Assembly (NCBI GenBank): GCA_014925825.1
Contig: JACGCK010000134.1
Span: 59,795 to 123,794, forward strand
Length of the DNA: 64,000 nt
Direction of reading: 5' to 3'
Source of the DNA: Pholiota molesta
Lineage: Eukaryota > Basidiomycota > Agaricomycetes > Agaricales > Strophariaceae
Notes under the pieces: model-generated
Databases searched by the model: none
The model's input: only the letters and a program-made list of their open reading frames with translations
What the model was told of the DNA's origin: nothing
Position numbers and translations under genes: made by a program
In this document: in pieces, positions 25,599-38,600 of the stretch
Position numbering within the stretch: position 1 is the first letter of the stretch
Layout: every line of letters begins with the position of its first letter

Positions 25599-27415
25599 TC
25601 AGTTCTTACCTGCGCTATCTTCTTTATGATGCTTCCCACTCAGCGCCCGCACCTCCTTCTTCAGTTTCTCAAAGAATCCCGGCTTCTTCCCCTCCGTTCC
25701 ATTCAAATGACCTCCATGCCCGTTGGGCGGCGCTCCATGGGCATGAGCGTGAGCAGGCTTCGTGGGTGCAGTGGTGGGAGCGATGACAGGAGTGGCCATG
25801 CCAGCAACATCTCCAGCCGCTCCGGCTCCGGCAGCCGCCGAAGCCGCCACCGCGCCCACGCCCGTCGCAGGAGACTTTTGTGGTGCACCCATGCCCGCAT
25901 CGTCTTTCTGCGGAACGGGCGGTGGTCCGTGCCCAGGCGTCGCGCGCGATGAGTCGATTCTCTCCCAGCCAGTGGACTCCGAACCAGGCTTCGACTCGGA
26001 CTCGGGGGCGTGCGGTCTCTGCGGCGATGCTGGGTTGACACCCGTGGTGATCTGGGCGCCAGGTGCGGTTCCCAAAATCTCCTCGTGTGGGGCCAGCGGG
26101 TGCTCGCGTCCTCTTGTGACAGGCGTGTGGCGGTGGACGGGCTGGGCTTGGGAGGGGGGTTGAGGCTTGGCTTCGGTGTCTTCCTGGCGCGCTGGCGGTG
26201 TCGCAGGCTTCACATCGGCGGTTCCTGCGCTCTCCCTGGTGGCGTGAAGAGAGTCTATGATTTTGCTAGCCACGGAATCTGGGACGTCGTGGACCGAAGC
26301 CCCACTGGTATAGGCGGACAATGGGATGGGCTCCCCGGCAGCACTCTTCTCGTCTTGCGCAGTCTCATGGGCAATGGAGCTAACTGTCGACTGGGCGTCG
26401 TCCTGCTTCCCACTGAATAGACTGGCGCTGCCCGGCGTGTACAAGTTCTGGTTGACTTGGGTCCCCACAAGACTCCGCGTGCTTGCGTCGGTATCCGCAC
26501 CAGTCTCTGATTGTCGCTCCGGCGTAATGTACTCGTCCAAGCTCGCCTCAGTTGGGCTGAACGTGGAGCGTTCGGCGTTTTCATTATCCTAGGCGAGATT
26601 TAGTTATACGGGTACCACTGACGTACCGTATCCTACTCACCTGTGTGACTTTTCTGGGTGACTTTGGCTTCCCCGGGATATGGTTATCCTTTCTGACGCC
26701 CTCCAATCCCTCGTGCATGGTTTCAGTTCGATTTCCATCTGCATTTGGAGGCTGCGAAGCTGGGACTGAGACTGCATGTTCTTTGGTGCCAATTCCGGCT
26801 GCTAAGTCCGAATTCTCCTTCGTAGAAGATGTTGAGCCATCGGTATGCATGGTTCGAGAGTTTTCGGTGGAAACCGCTAAGATATACTTGGAATGAGTTC
26901 TGAAGCGCATACGCAGCGGATAGCGATTACTCACGCAGATAAGCGGCAACATTATCCGGTAGATATCCACCGACTGCTTCCCCAGTTCTCGAAGCGTAGT
27001 CGCGCACCGTTTCCGCCGCGGATGTTGTGGCGTCCTTCACGTACTGTACGTCTCGATCTGGCGCTGTCGTAGTAATGTCTTTTCCTTGCTGCTCGTTTGG
27101 AAGGGGAACGGTACCGAGGTCCGTGCTCGGAGGAAAGGCGCCAGGAACAAGTTGGCTGACGCTCCCGGGTGTTTCCACTGGAGCGTTTGAGCGTGGATAT
27201 AATCCATGCATTGCCAATTTAGATGGTTGACTGTCGGCCATCGCCTCGTTCACAGGGTGATCTTTGTCTGTATCGGGTGCAAGGGCTTCCAGAGTCGATG
27301 ATGCCCATTCTGAAGAATGATCTCCTTGGTCGTTCAGTGTGCCGAGAGTGTTGCCACTGCTAACATCAACGCTCGTCGCGTTGTTGTTTTCAGGGTTGAA
27401 TTTGTTAGCGTTCAT
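25599..27415 (-). CDS. Hydrophilic, disordered protein of unknown function
   Basis: Exons 26935-27415, 26641-26876 and 25599-26588 join in phase and give 568 residues, from ATG at 27415 to TGA at 25599. No membrane segment or catalytic motif is visible. A helical stretch near residues 125-160 (YVKDATTSAAETVRDYASRT...YLPDNVAAYL) resembles LEA/hydrophilin-like amphipathic repeats. The middle is rich in Ser, Thr, Glu and Pro. Near the end are an Ala/Gly stretch, a His/Gly-rich part (HAHAHGAPPNGHGGHLNG) and a basic end, KPGFFEKLKKEVRALSGK. A stress-protection role would fit the composition but is only inference. Confidence 0.75.
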
Positions 27416-29924
27416 GTCGGATATTCCTATATTATACAGTTATGGTTTGCGTGAGTTGAAGATGGATTTTAGCAGTGAAATGTTGTTCAGGATGTGGTAT
27501 GAAGAAAGGGATATGAGGAGCCCCAGTGGAGTCCCATCGTCGATGAGGTTCGCTTAATGTTTGACGTCACATAACGTAATCCAGGTCATTCAATTAAATT
27601 GGCGCCGGCGCCTAGGCGAGGTTCAAGAGGCGCTCGGCTACGACCGGCCCCATGGAGGCAATACAAGCCCTGCAACAATCGCTCATGATCAGCATCGCGC
27701 AATCTCTTTGCTTCCAACTACTCGGTAATGAAGCCCGTAAAGTCCGCGCTAGCCCGAGGCAGTGTGAATTCCCTATCGCAGTACATTTTAATGATTTCCC
27801 ATTAATCATTCCGAAATAAGCAGTATTCCGTCTTAACAGGGGCGCTCTGTTGCGTAAAGTGCATCGCGGGAAGCACATCTGAGTGGTTCTATGTCAATAA
27901 CGTTCTTGAGATTGTGAAATGCCATGTTGCAGAGCTTTTGCATCATTTCTTCACAAATCACATCCCCAATAACTGTTTGTCAAGCTTTATACTACGCCCT
28001 GAGGCACATTCTAGATGTCAACAACTATATTTTTAAATGGCTTTTGTGGTGTAGTAGTCTTCTAATTGATAGCTGCAGCGGTTCTTCGGAGTGCCCACCC
28101 GTTATCCTACCGTAATGTGATTCATTTGGCATAAGGCAATGCTAAGCAGCTGAAAAAACACTGTTGAACGATCATAATTAGCTAGACGTCTTATCCGCGG
28201 ATCGGACCGCCCTCGTCAAAGACTAGACCAAAAAAGAAAGGCTTATCACTTCACAATGTTAAGGAGAGCTATATTCTGACTCTACGCCTTGTGCTCAACC
28301 TGTGTAATCTTGAATCATGAGCTGGCAAGGCATTTATATGCACAAGGTTGCTTCCTAATCACTTTTCAGGGGTTAGAATATGCCTCATCTGCGAAGCGCT
28401 ACTCTAATCGATTCACCTATCCTGCCTCGTTTCCCTCAGCTTCTACCCATATTTTTGGCCGTTATCCCCACAGATCTGGCATTTGCTGCGAGATGTCCAT
28501 GGATGTAGACCCTATTTCTCACTCAATCGACTTGCTGGACTGGATTCATGGGATAAAGTTGATCAGCGGACCGATTTCAGTGTCTTCAAGCCCGAGTGAA
28601 GCTTCTGAATTAGGTATCAGACTCACGCGAAGGCCACGCTCAAAATCTATTTTTGGATCTGTATTTGTTGTCTGCGTCATTCAGGACAGAGATTGGGCCA
28701 GCGTTCGTGGTATCCTTGACCGTTACTGCGGTGAGATCAACATTGGTCTATTCTGCTTTCAACAATCAGCTGAGCTTAGTGCTAAGACATCGCTGCAAAC
28801 ACAGATTCCTACCGAATACTGTAACCGGGGTACCCATTTACTACAAGTCCGACAGACTTGCCTATGTTATCCATCGGGCAACTTCAGCACTGTCCCTCGG
28901 TAATAATACTTGCCTGCCTTTAGCTGGTCTCGGATACTTTGAACGTTCCCAATAATAAGACAGCTAAGATATTTTTCATGAGAGTTTTGTACGTGGTCGC
29001 GCCTCACGAGGTAAAGTGCTGTAGCTCCTCTCAGTGTCAACTTCAAACTGAATAGGAACATGATATCAGATGACATCATACTGCGCTTTGTTGACAACGA
29101 TTATTAGGACCGCATTACAAGGCATGCATCAGCTCAAATAGTCCTCGAGGCCTAAAATGCGTATCCACAAGGGATCGCTCCTCCATGTTCTTTTTGTGGC
29201 ATTCGGTGGCACTCGGTTCCACTGAACCGCTGGACAGCCATGATAAGTACGATAGCCATCTTTTGGATGTCCAGATTCGACGCCAAGATGTAAAAAATGT
29301 ACCCTACAAATTCTCCGAGGTACTTACTTTCAAAGTTTCTGTTGGGCAAACAGGACCAATCGACGAAACCACATTGTGGTTTCCAGGAAAGGGAAAACCT
29401 CGGATGAGCCGAAGATTCCCCATAGTAGCTGGAGATATCGGTCCAGAGGTGAGAATAGTATCACAACTGCCCTCATTGCGTTTCTGGCATACCATTGCTA
29501 ACAATGACGGTCGTGGATATGTTCATGCCCGTGTACAACCATGGCTCAACCGCGCGGAATAATATGTTGAATATTCCCAGAATTTCCTCTTGGTACGCTC
29601 AGAATCCGGCTTGCAAATAAGCCTTTCCGGCGCACGAAAGGGTAATTCCACGAGCTACTTAGGATCCTATTTTGGGTTTTCGGACCGGCCGTCGTTTTGT
29701 TCTTGGATAATGTCATATCGACTCTTCGAATGCACTTGCTGGAATGGTTGGCGAATCTGTTTTCAGGTTCATTGACAGATCACAGAGACTCGGATGGTTC
29801 CGTCAACTCGCCGAGAAACATGATCCTCAAGAAATATGCATTGCTTCCACCTCCTTGATCGAAACATATATAAGATCCAGGTCAACATGCAATCGAGCAC
29901 ACTCCTCCATTATTATCTGCGAAC
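27416..29924. other. 2.5-kb interval without a clear gene
   Basis: Contains two plus-strand ORFs, 28289-28903 (204 codons) and 29185-29562 (125 codons), neither with a recognised domain nor flanked by introns that extend them. The part just before 29925 is likely the promoter and 5' leader of the WOPR gene. Undetected fast-evolving coding sequence is possible. Confidence 0.45.
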
Positions 29925-31085
29925 ATGTACTCTCCGCCACCACCACCACGCTCTTACGGACTCATCAAGGAAAGCGCTGTTACACATCCTTCACTTCGTA
30001 AGTCAAACATACATTCGTGATTTAGGTTATGCCTTACATCTTTCCAAAGACATTCGGGATGTGCACGATGCGCACGTTGTACTGGAGGCCGTCAGGCTCA
30101 ACATACTACCTCTCCTCAAGCGTCGTTTGCTTGCGAGTGAGCGCGACGAGCTAAAAAGCGGCCACGTCTACGTCTGGGAAGAGGCTCAAGACGATGGAGG
30201 CCTCCTAAGATGGACCGACGGTCGACGATGGTAATTGGTGTTCTATTTTCGTCTCGCATTTGTATCTCATCGCCTCTGAATATTTCCCAGGTCTCAAAGC
30301 AGAATGCGAGGCGATTACTTGTTCTACGAAGAGAAAATCGAAACAACACAAGAAGAACGAGATGCTAAAGCTGCAAGAAGGTACTGATAATTCCAATTCA
30401 ACTGTAATTCGGTCTCTTATTATCCTACAGAGCACGTCGCGCATCAGATCCAAACGCCCTTGTGCCACCTCCGATCAGACGGAAGGACCGCCCATCAAAG
30501 CCTAATGGACTAACGAAACAAACATACTCGGTCACAGTCAACCTTCCTGGTTCTTCAGAGCCACGAAAATGGCACGTCGTTGCCTACTTCTCCGTTCGTA
30601 CCCATTTATCCCGTATGGCTCAGAGCAACTGCTGATGCTCTTTATCTCCTCAGGGGGAGGATTATGCGCGTTTGCCAGTGATCGATAATTATTCCTACCT
30701 CCGCAACATTCACGCACCGAATGGAATCTTCTTCAGCAACAAGGTTCTTTGCACCCGAACAGACAGATTCGCCTCATATTCGGATGAAAGCGAGCCACTC
30801 GACGACTTGTACTCTGGATATCAACGCCACGACGATTCACCATCATCTCCATACTCCAATCCACCATCTCCAATGGACTCGTACTCTCCTCGGCTTTCGT
30901 CTCAATCGTCAAATTCTTCAAAAATTCAGCTCCCTCCTATTTCTTCTTTAGGAACGTACGAAAAACGACCACACCTACCACACGCACACACAGCTGGCAA
31001 CTACAGTAGCGGTCATGGTGGTCATTACACTCCTCTCTCCAATGAAGATCGGCGAGCGTTGCAAAAATTTAAGATCGTCCTTTGA
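29925..31085 (+). CDS. Gti1/Pac2 (WOPR) family transcription regulator
   Basis: Nuclear DNA-binding regulator of the Wor1/Ryp1/Pac2 class, which controls morphological switching and sexual development in fungi. Exons 29925-29997, 30050-30230, 30291-30380, 30431-30593 and 30654-31085 join in phase and give 312 residues. The WOPR N-half is clear: IRDVHDAHVVLEAVRLNILP, LLKRRLLASERDELKSGHVY, VWEEAQ, LRWTDGRRWSQSRMRGDYLF. The C-half is GLTKQTYSV...KWHVVAYFSGEDYARLP. An Arg-rich linker (AKAARRARRASD) separates them. The tail is Ser/Pro/His-rich. The protein is short because there is almost no N-terminal extension and the tail is brief. The ATG at 29925 (MYSPPPPRSYG) is supported by the phase of the first intron. 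Confidence 0.93.
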
Positions 31086-32671
31086 AGCTTTTTTTTTCTT
31101 TTTGGGTAACAAATACTTAAATTATTCAGTCGGACTCAGTTTTGGACTTGTCGCTATCCAAATACCCTTATGTTATCTCCTGGACCCTTGCTAGATATTT
31201 ATTCCCTGTATTTTTACTCAGACTGGGTCTGCTTACGCATGCAGCCTGTGGCCTGATATCTCGGTACCTATCAGTATGTACGTCGTATAATGATACAAAA
31301 GCCGTTTGGTTTCACCTTTCGATGCTTTTCTGTACAAGAATGCGTACCACTACGCTGATCTCGGTGTATGCTCGTTCACTTCTCGGTATCTGCATGCTTT
31401 GACTCCAAAGAAGGATCTCGAGGATAGAAAGAAGCAATTAGAGCTTCCAGCGTTTAAGTCCGTATGTCTTGGCCCGTGTTTCTGATATTCGGCATTGAAC
31501 TATTCTTCGTGGTGTCTTTGCAACACATAACTCCAATGCTTCATAGCCGAAAATGTTCCGAGAACCGCAATTTCAATGGCGAAGAGGAGGCTAACCTAGC
31601 TTAACAGCCCATCAACCCAGGACTGCATGCTTATTTACAGATTGCGCCGATAGATCTATTCAATATGTTGATGATCGTTGAGTGTGTACCGTGTCTGATA
31701 TACATAATACTAGGGCAGTTCGTCCATAACACCGAGGTAGCTAGATAGCGAGGGCACCTCGGTCCGCCGTAACATCTCTCGGGGAGAGCCTGATTTTAGA
31801 CTTACAGCTGAATACCGTTTGGATACCTTTGCTTTGGCTTGATAGAACATTCTCCGTTATAGACCCAATGAGGATCAATATAGTTCCAGTTTTTTCTGGT
31901 CCAAACTTTCTCGAGGTAACTCGTCATGATGTACCTGACCTGGCCTGATTTTTCCCAAAACTCTCAACGGTTGCTGTTAGCTTGCTGCGCAAATGTCTTG
32001 GCATGTAAAATCAACCAATTCTGAATAGTGGTACTGGTGCTCGACTTACAAGAAAGTCCTCCATCGCGAGTGATTAGATAACAAAACGAAGGCAGATATC
32101 TCTTCAGCACAATTTCATCTGTAATGGAAGGGCTGTCAGAAAACTTTTCTAGACTCTAGAAAGTTAGCGGGATATAAGTCGGAATCACCGAAACCAAAAT
32201 AACAACTTCTCATCCTAATTGCGGGGGTGACTGCTCTCATTGACAGAACGTGGGTAGTCCTATTCTGAGGTTGTATTACACTTGCTGCCTGCCACAGAGT
32301 CCCGGCGATCCCGTTCAAATCCCACTTATCCCGGAATCATTGCCAAATTATTACCATTGATCGATATTGATCGATGACTGGGCGAAATAGGACATAAAAC
32401 ACGCCAAAAAAGTGTCTAAATTCCGTACTTACAATATTTTAGGCCAATTTCTTTTCAACAGTTCGCTCGTTGTAAGTACTAGAGTTGGGTCTGGCTGTTG
32501 GCTGTCTGTTGATCATGAGTGAGGTTGAGTGGCATGGTGCGGCACTTCGGCTAGCGTAGTCGCGAGTAACGAAAACCACGTGACGTGACTATGTAGTTCT
32601 TTGTCACTCTTCCGACATGTTTCCGTTCATCCATCTTACCGACTTACCGAGCTTTGAAGTTTACCACCAAC
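31086..32671. other. 1.6-kb intergenic interval
   Basis: A T-run right after the WOPR stop suggests a 3' end. No further gene or repeat was recognised. The last 150 bases probably hold the DML1 promoter. Confidence 0.45.
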
Positions 32672-34752
32672 ATGAAGGAAATCATATACATTCAAGCGGG
32701 AGAATTCTCTAACTATACTGGAACGCACTTTTGGAACACCCAAGAAAGTTACATTCCTTATGACGAACACGGAGATACTGAGATTGACCCCGATGTCTCG
32801 TTCTGTGAGGGTGTAGATGAGCAGGTTAGTACTATTCTCTCATGTATGACCACTATGCTGATTACGCGTAGGGAAGGTCTACAATGTACCCGCGAGTTCT
32901 GATTTTTGATAGGAAGTGTGAGTTGGGAGCAAATCACGGAAATGACAGTTGGCTCTTATGTCGATTGCAGCAAATTTTGGCACTGTAGGAGCAGATGATG
33001 CCTTGATATCGTCCGAAGATGGCTCCTTCGAGACACCAACCTTATGGTACGATTTTCTTCTGCTCACCCACGCGCGTATTTATTAACATGTCTTCCAGGG
33101 CCGGAGGAGTAGTCGAGTACCGGCGAGAGAAAGTCCCCCAGAGCAAATATCAAAAACGCATGGATGCAGAAACAGAGGAACTCGACGATGCTAAAGGTCC
33201 ATCCGTAGAATCGGATGACGATGTTGGCAGTATTCGATATTGGTCCGATTACAGTCGCGTCTATTACCTTCCTAGGTCGTTGCAAAAGCTCCCTGATCTT
33301 CCTGAGTGGGAAGAATCAAGTCTCAATTGGACTCAAGGCCAAGAATCATTCAAGCGCTTCAATGAGGTCGCTTTGAGTTGCCATATATTATCAGGAGGTC
33401 CATTGTTAACCTCTTTCAAAGGAATCAGAGTTGATGGATGGGACGCTACGTCTCTTTGTCGAGGGTTGTGACAATCCGCAGGTGCGATTTTGTTGCGGGC
33501 TTTGTGGTTTAAATTGATATTTCTTCTACAGGGAATCCAAATCCTGAATGACACTGATACGTTTGGAAGCTTCATGGCCTCCTTTTTCGCATCATTCAGA
33601 GACGAATACCTCAAGCTTCCCTCGATTTGCATGCCCCTAATATCAGGTGTCATTTCCGAGGACTCAGCTGCCTATGATGTGCGAAATCTCTCCGTGTCCC
33701 CTATAATGCCGCTGCACCACTAATAGTGTCTTAGGCGAAAACATCGAAGAAGCTCATCAACGAGGCATTTTATTTGCGTACGCTGAACGAATTTTCTTCA
33801 ATGAACATTCCCATCCAAGAACCAGCAATGTGGCCGAAGGCTGTGTGGAATGATTCTCTGGGATATCCCGTTCGTGACTTGCGTTCGCCGGACTGTCCTC
33901 ACTATTAATATTTTAGCAGTCCGACAGTAGATATCATCAATCGGCCGTTCTTTCCGCCCACGTTGAAAGTTGCACGCTTCCATTCCGGTAGGTCGAAATT
34001 TAATCCAGCGTATTTATCCATTTAGACCCTTGATTTTCCAGGTCAAAATACGCCCATCAGACTATGTCCAGCGTTTGCGGAATGCTTAATTGGCGCAGCA
34101 CATGCCCTTTTGGGGAACTAAGCGGGGTGTTCCCTTTTGACTCTGTTTCGAACCTAGATCAGAGAATTGCCAATTTTTCTGCGAAGCCTTTTTCCAAAGT
34201 ATCTCGATTTTTCGGCAAAACTTGCCTACATTACTGATTCCTGCTGTACAGTCGTCCAGTCTGTATTCGCAGCTGAACGTTACGCGTGGATTTTCAGCAA
34301 ACCAGCTTGCGGAATACGCCAAGTGGTCTGCTGAGCATCGATCTTCCAACATATCATCCGTAGCGAGGTGAGCGGATTTATCGAAGTTGATCCCCTCGTC
34401 AAATGCCTGATTCCATTGTTGCCCTAGCATCCATGCATCTGCCTACCCTATGCCGAGCTCTTTCCCTCCAATTAAGCACCGCGTGTCTGAATCTCCGGCC
34501 ATTGCAAGCGGTTTAACGGCGTCTCGACCTTCTTCCCTACCTACAACTGAGGTATTTTCTTCGATGTCGACATCCTCAAATACCGCCAAATACCTCGAAG
34601 GTTACGCTCTCTTCATAGAAAAGTCCGCGCAACGCCATAGCACGGCTATAGCGTCAATGGACATCTCCGTCGACGATCTCAAAGATCTTGCAAACGATCT
34701 CTGGACAATACACGATAATGCTTCTGAAGTGACCGAAGAGCTTCGAAGCTAG
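32672..34752 (+). CDS. DML1: DML1/misato family protein (tubulin-like, mitochondrial distribution)
   Basis: Needed for mitochondrial inheritance and morphology in yeast; the fold is related to tubulin and FtsZ. Eleven exons join in phase: 32672-32824, 32872-32917, 32971-33046, 33099-33366, 33422-33481, 33532-33678, 33735-33869, 33917-33987, 34042-34198, 34252-34367 and 34428-34752, giving 517 residues, a normal length. Landmarks: MKEIIYIQAGEFSNYTGTHF, WNTQESYI, YPRVLIFDRK, NFGTV, FVEGCDNPQGIQ, FYLRTLNEFSSMNIPIQEP, SAVLSAHVES, VTRGFSANQLAEYAKW and IHASAYPMPSSFP. The ATG at 32672 is preferred over an upstream in-frame TTG because family members start right before the KEIIYIQ motif. All splice sites are GT-AG and no break is seen. 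Confidence 0.94.
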
Positions 34753-35619
34753 GTCATCAACTCATTTGTATTCAAATTACGCCATCCTTAATTCGTTTAA
34801 TTCTGATTTCGTTTCTAAATACACACTGGGGCCCTGATGATAGGCATTCGATATCAAGAAACAAGTTACAAGAGAGTATATGAAGACTCCTGTCTCTGTC
34901 GAAGTCCGTATCACCGAGTAATATTCTTCCTCTTTCCGACAATCCGCCCCGTTTGAACGAACTACATCGATCTTCAGAGTTTATCATATTTGGCGAAATA
35001 TTGAAAATAGAATCCATAGAATCCGTTTCTAATGGGATATTTTTTTGGTATCCTGCTTAACGCCCTGAAGAGCTGCGAAGTCTCTTTCGATTTCTATCAT
35101 ATACGAACCCTATGCTCTGAAGCGCCTCTGCGGGATCAGCTATATACTACGCCCGACGGAGGATTGACTCCATCTCAGTTTCGCCTTTGGAGCTCGAAGC
35201 AATGTAGAACTCGCCAAGCCACGCGTCCGAAGCCACTGGATTCTAAACATCGCAGAAGCAGTTCCTCGTCTTTACGAACTCCATGAAAATTCCGACATTC
35301 TTATGATCAATGGGTGACATTTCCGCGAAGGGATGGCTATGAAACATCGAACGTCAGGTTTTGAACACACTAAGAGGTACGGTTCCGCGCTCTGGGTGCA
35401 AATCACCAGCTTACGGTAGAATCAGAAACCCACAGTGTCGACAAATTTCCACAGGATGCAAGTTCGAAAGATGTAAGGAGAATGGGATATTCAATCACTA
35501 CATATTTCTTGTAAGTATTGGAATGTGGTACATTACATTAATGTTGTTTATAAGACCAGGAATCGGAGCAAAACCGAGAACACAAAACGTACACGATAAA
35601 CAGTTAGTTGATCCCCGCA
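34753..35619. other. Convergent intergenic region
   Basis: No gene recognised between DML1 (plus) and the tandem-exon gene (minus). Short ORFs only. Confidence 0.45.
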
Positions 35620-38600
35620 CTAGTTAATTCCTGCCGCTTTCCTGCTGGCAAATCTTCGAGCCTGCTCGACCTGCACCGCTTCCTAGGTACAACGTGGTCA
35701 GCCATCTAGAGTGCTCAACTGATTGCACGTCAACAAGGGGACGAAGAACACACCTCTTCCTTCGAGATCGGCTTCCCAAGATACGGCGGCAACCCGGGAG
35801 CAGGTTGGGCCATTGTAGCTCCACCGGTGGGAGGCATTGTCGGTTCGAACACGGCTTCGTATTTTCCTCCCGCCGTAGTGGATTCAAACCCTCCTTCAAT
35901 GAAATGAGGGACTTCGGACGGTTCTTCGGCGGCCTGATGCTCGGCTGCGAGTTACGCAAAAGTTAGGGCAGTATAACATATCACCGCAAAAGGCGTGCGT
36001 ACCGCTCACTGGCTGGCGAAGCATGGTGGTCTGGGCGAATGGGGCACTAGGCTTCGTCGGTTCTTTGGAAGTGGCCGCTTCGCCGGGACCAGGCAAGGCA
36101 GGTTTGAACTCAGCCTCATATTTTCCACCCGCGACAGTGGATTCAAATCCTCCTTCAATAAAGTCGGGTACCCCCATCACCTCCTCAGGTGCTGCGAGTG
36201 ACGAAGAAGATAAGAATACGATAACATAGATCATCGAGGAAAGTTTTCATACCGTGTGGTTTGAGAGTCACAGTAGGCTGGGAGAATGGGGCGCTAGGTT
36301 TCATCGGTTCCTTGGAAGTAGCCGCTTCGCCAGGACTAGGTAAGGCAGGCTTGAACTCGGCCTCGTATTTTCCACCCGCGACAGTGGATCCAAACCCTCC
36401 TTCAATGAAGTCGGGCGCCCCCATTATCTCTTCGGGCGCCTGCGGCTCAGCTACGAGTGACGAACGATATATGGGTATGGTGATATAGATCCATGACAAA
36501 AGCTTGCGTACCTCGTGGTTTGAGAGTCACAGTAGATTGGGCGAATGGGGCGCTAGGCTTCGTCGGCTCCTTTGAAGTAGCCGCTTCGCCGGGGCCAGGT
36601 AAGGCAGGTTTAAACTCGACCTCATACTTACCACCTGCGACAGTGGATTCAAACCCTCCTTCAATAAAGTGAGGTACCTCCGTTACCTCTTCAGGTGCTG
36701 CGAGTGACGATGAAGATAAGGATACGACAACATAGATCACCAAACAAAAGCTCGCTTACCATGTGGTTTGAGAGTCACAGTAGGCTGGGCGAATGGGGCG
36801 CCAGGCTTGGATGGCTCCTTGGAAGTAGCGGCTTCGCCGGGACCAGGCAAGAGAGGTTCGTATACCGCCTCGTATTTTCCTCCTGCGACAGTGGTTCCAT
36901 GTCCTCCCTCGAGGAACTGAGGCATCTCCGCGGCCTCTTCAGGCGTCGCTGCGAGCAACGAAGAACATAAGAATACAATAACATCGATCAACGAAAAAGC
37001 TTGCGTACCTCGTGGTTTGAGATTCACAGTAGGCTGAGCGAATGGGGCGCTAGGCTTCGTCGGCTCTTTTGAAGTAGCAGCTTCGCCGGGGCCAGGTAAG
37101 GCAGGTTTAAACTCGACCTCATACTTTCCACCCGCGACAGTGGATTCAAACCCTCCTTCAATAAAGTGAGGTACCTCCGTTACCTCTTCAGGTGCTGCGA
37201 GCGACGAAGAAAATAAGTATACGATAATATTAATCACCGAGAAAAGCTTTCATACCGTGTGGTTTCAGCGTCACAGTAGGCTGGGCGAATGGGGCGCTAG
37301 GCTTCATCGGTTCCTTCGAAGTAGCCGCCTCGCCGGGACCAGGCAAGAGAGGTTCGTATACTGCCTCGTATTTTCCTCCTGCGACGGTGGTTCCATATCC
37401 TCCCTCGAGGAACTGAGGCATCTCCGCGGCCTCTTCAGGCGTCGCTGCGCGTAACGAAGAAGATAAGAATATAACGACACAGATCAACGGAAAAAGCTTG
37501 CATACCGCGTGGTTTGAAAGTCACAGTAGGCTGGGCGAATGTAGCGCTAGGCTTCGTCGGCTCCTTTGAAGTAGCCGCTTCGCCAGGACCAGGTAGGGCA
37601 GGTTTGAACTCGACCTCATACTTTCCACCCGCGACGGTGGATTCAAAGCCTCCTTCAATAAAGTGGGGTGCCTCCGTCACCTCTTCAGGTGCTGCAAGTG
37701 ACGAAGACGATAAGAATATGATAACATAGATTATCAACAAAAAAAGCTCGCATACCATGAGGTTTGAGAGTCACAGTAGGCTGGGCGAATGGGGCGCCAG
37801 GCTTAGACGGTTCCTTGGAAGTAGCCGCTTCGCCGGGACCAGGTAAGGCAGGCTTGAACTCAGCCTCATATTTTCCACCCGCGACAGTGGATTCAAACCC
37901 TCCTTCGATAAAGCTAGGTGCCCCCGCCACCTCTGCAGGTGCCTCCGGCTCAACTGCGAGTGACGAACATAAGGATACGATAATATAGGATCACCGAAGA
38001 AGGCGTGCGTACCGTGCGATTTGAGGAACACAGTAGACTGGGCGAACGGGGCGCTAGGCTTGGATGGTTCCTTCGCAGTCGCCGCTTCGCCGGGACCAGG
38101 CAAGAGAGGTTCGTATACTGCCTCGTATTTTCCTCCTGCGACGGTGGTTCCATATCCTCCCTCGAGGAACTGAGGCATCTCCGCGGCCTCTTCGGGTGGC
38201 TGCGGCCCAACTGCGCGGAATGAGGGTGGTGAGGACACGAATAACATACATCGCCGAACAAGGCATGCGTACTGCTGGTTGGTGGCACTTTAGCCACAGA
38301 GGGAACGGTGGTCCAGGTTCCGGTCGGTTGCTTTGAGGTAGCCGCTTCGCCAGGGGGCGGTAAGGCAGGCTTGAACACGACTTCGTATTTTCCTGCGGCA
38401 GTGCGTTCGAACTCGCCTTCAATGAATTCAGGCACCTCCGGCACCTCTTCGATTTCCTGGGGCTTTTCTATGATCGGAACGTCTTTCGTTTCTTCAGGAA
38501 ATGATTTTGAGCATCCACGTAAAGAGCTTGACGCAGCGAGGAAGAGGAACTAACCTCCTTGGTGGCGAGCCTGGGTCTCCGTGATTTTTCCACCTGCACG

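Noticed and set aside
28289..28903. A 204-codon plus-strand ORF
   Set aside because: No domain, odd residue composition, no joining exons, no leader; cannot be told from a chance frame.
29185..29562. A 125-codon plus-strand ORF (TFKVSVGQTGPIDETTLWFP)
   Set aside because: Looks more protein-like than most chance frames, but nothing extends it and I recognise no family. Left inside the interval note.
35754..38491. Regular ~250-bp spacing that could suggest a CRISPR-like or satellite array
   Set aside because: Each unit is an exon with conserved reading frame plus a spliceable intron; this is a tandem-exon gene in a eukaryote.
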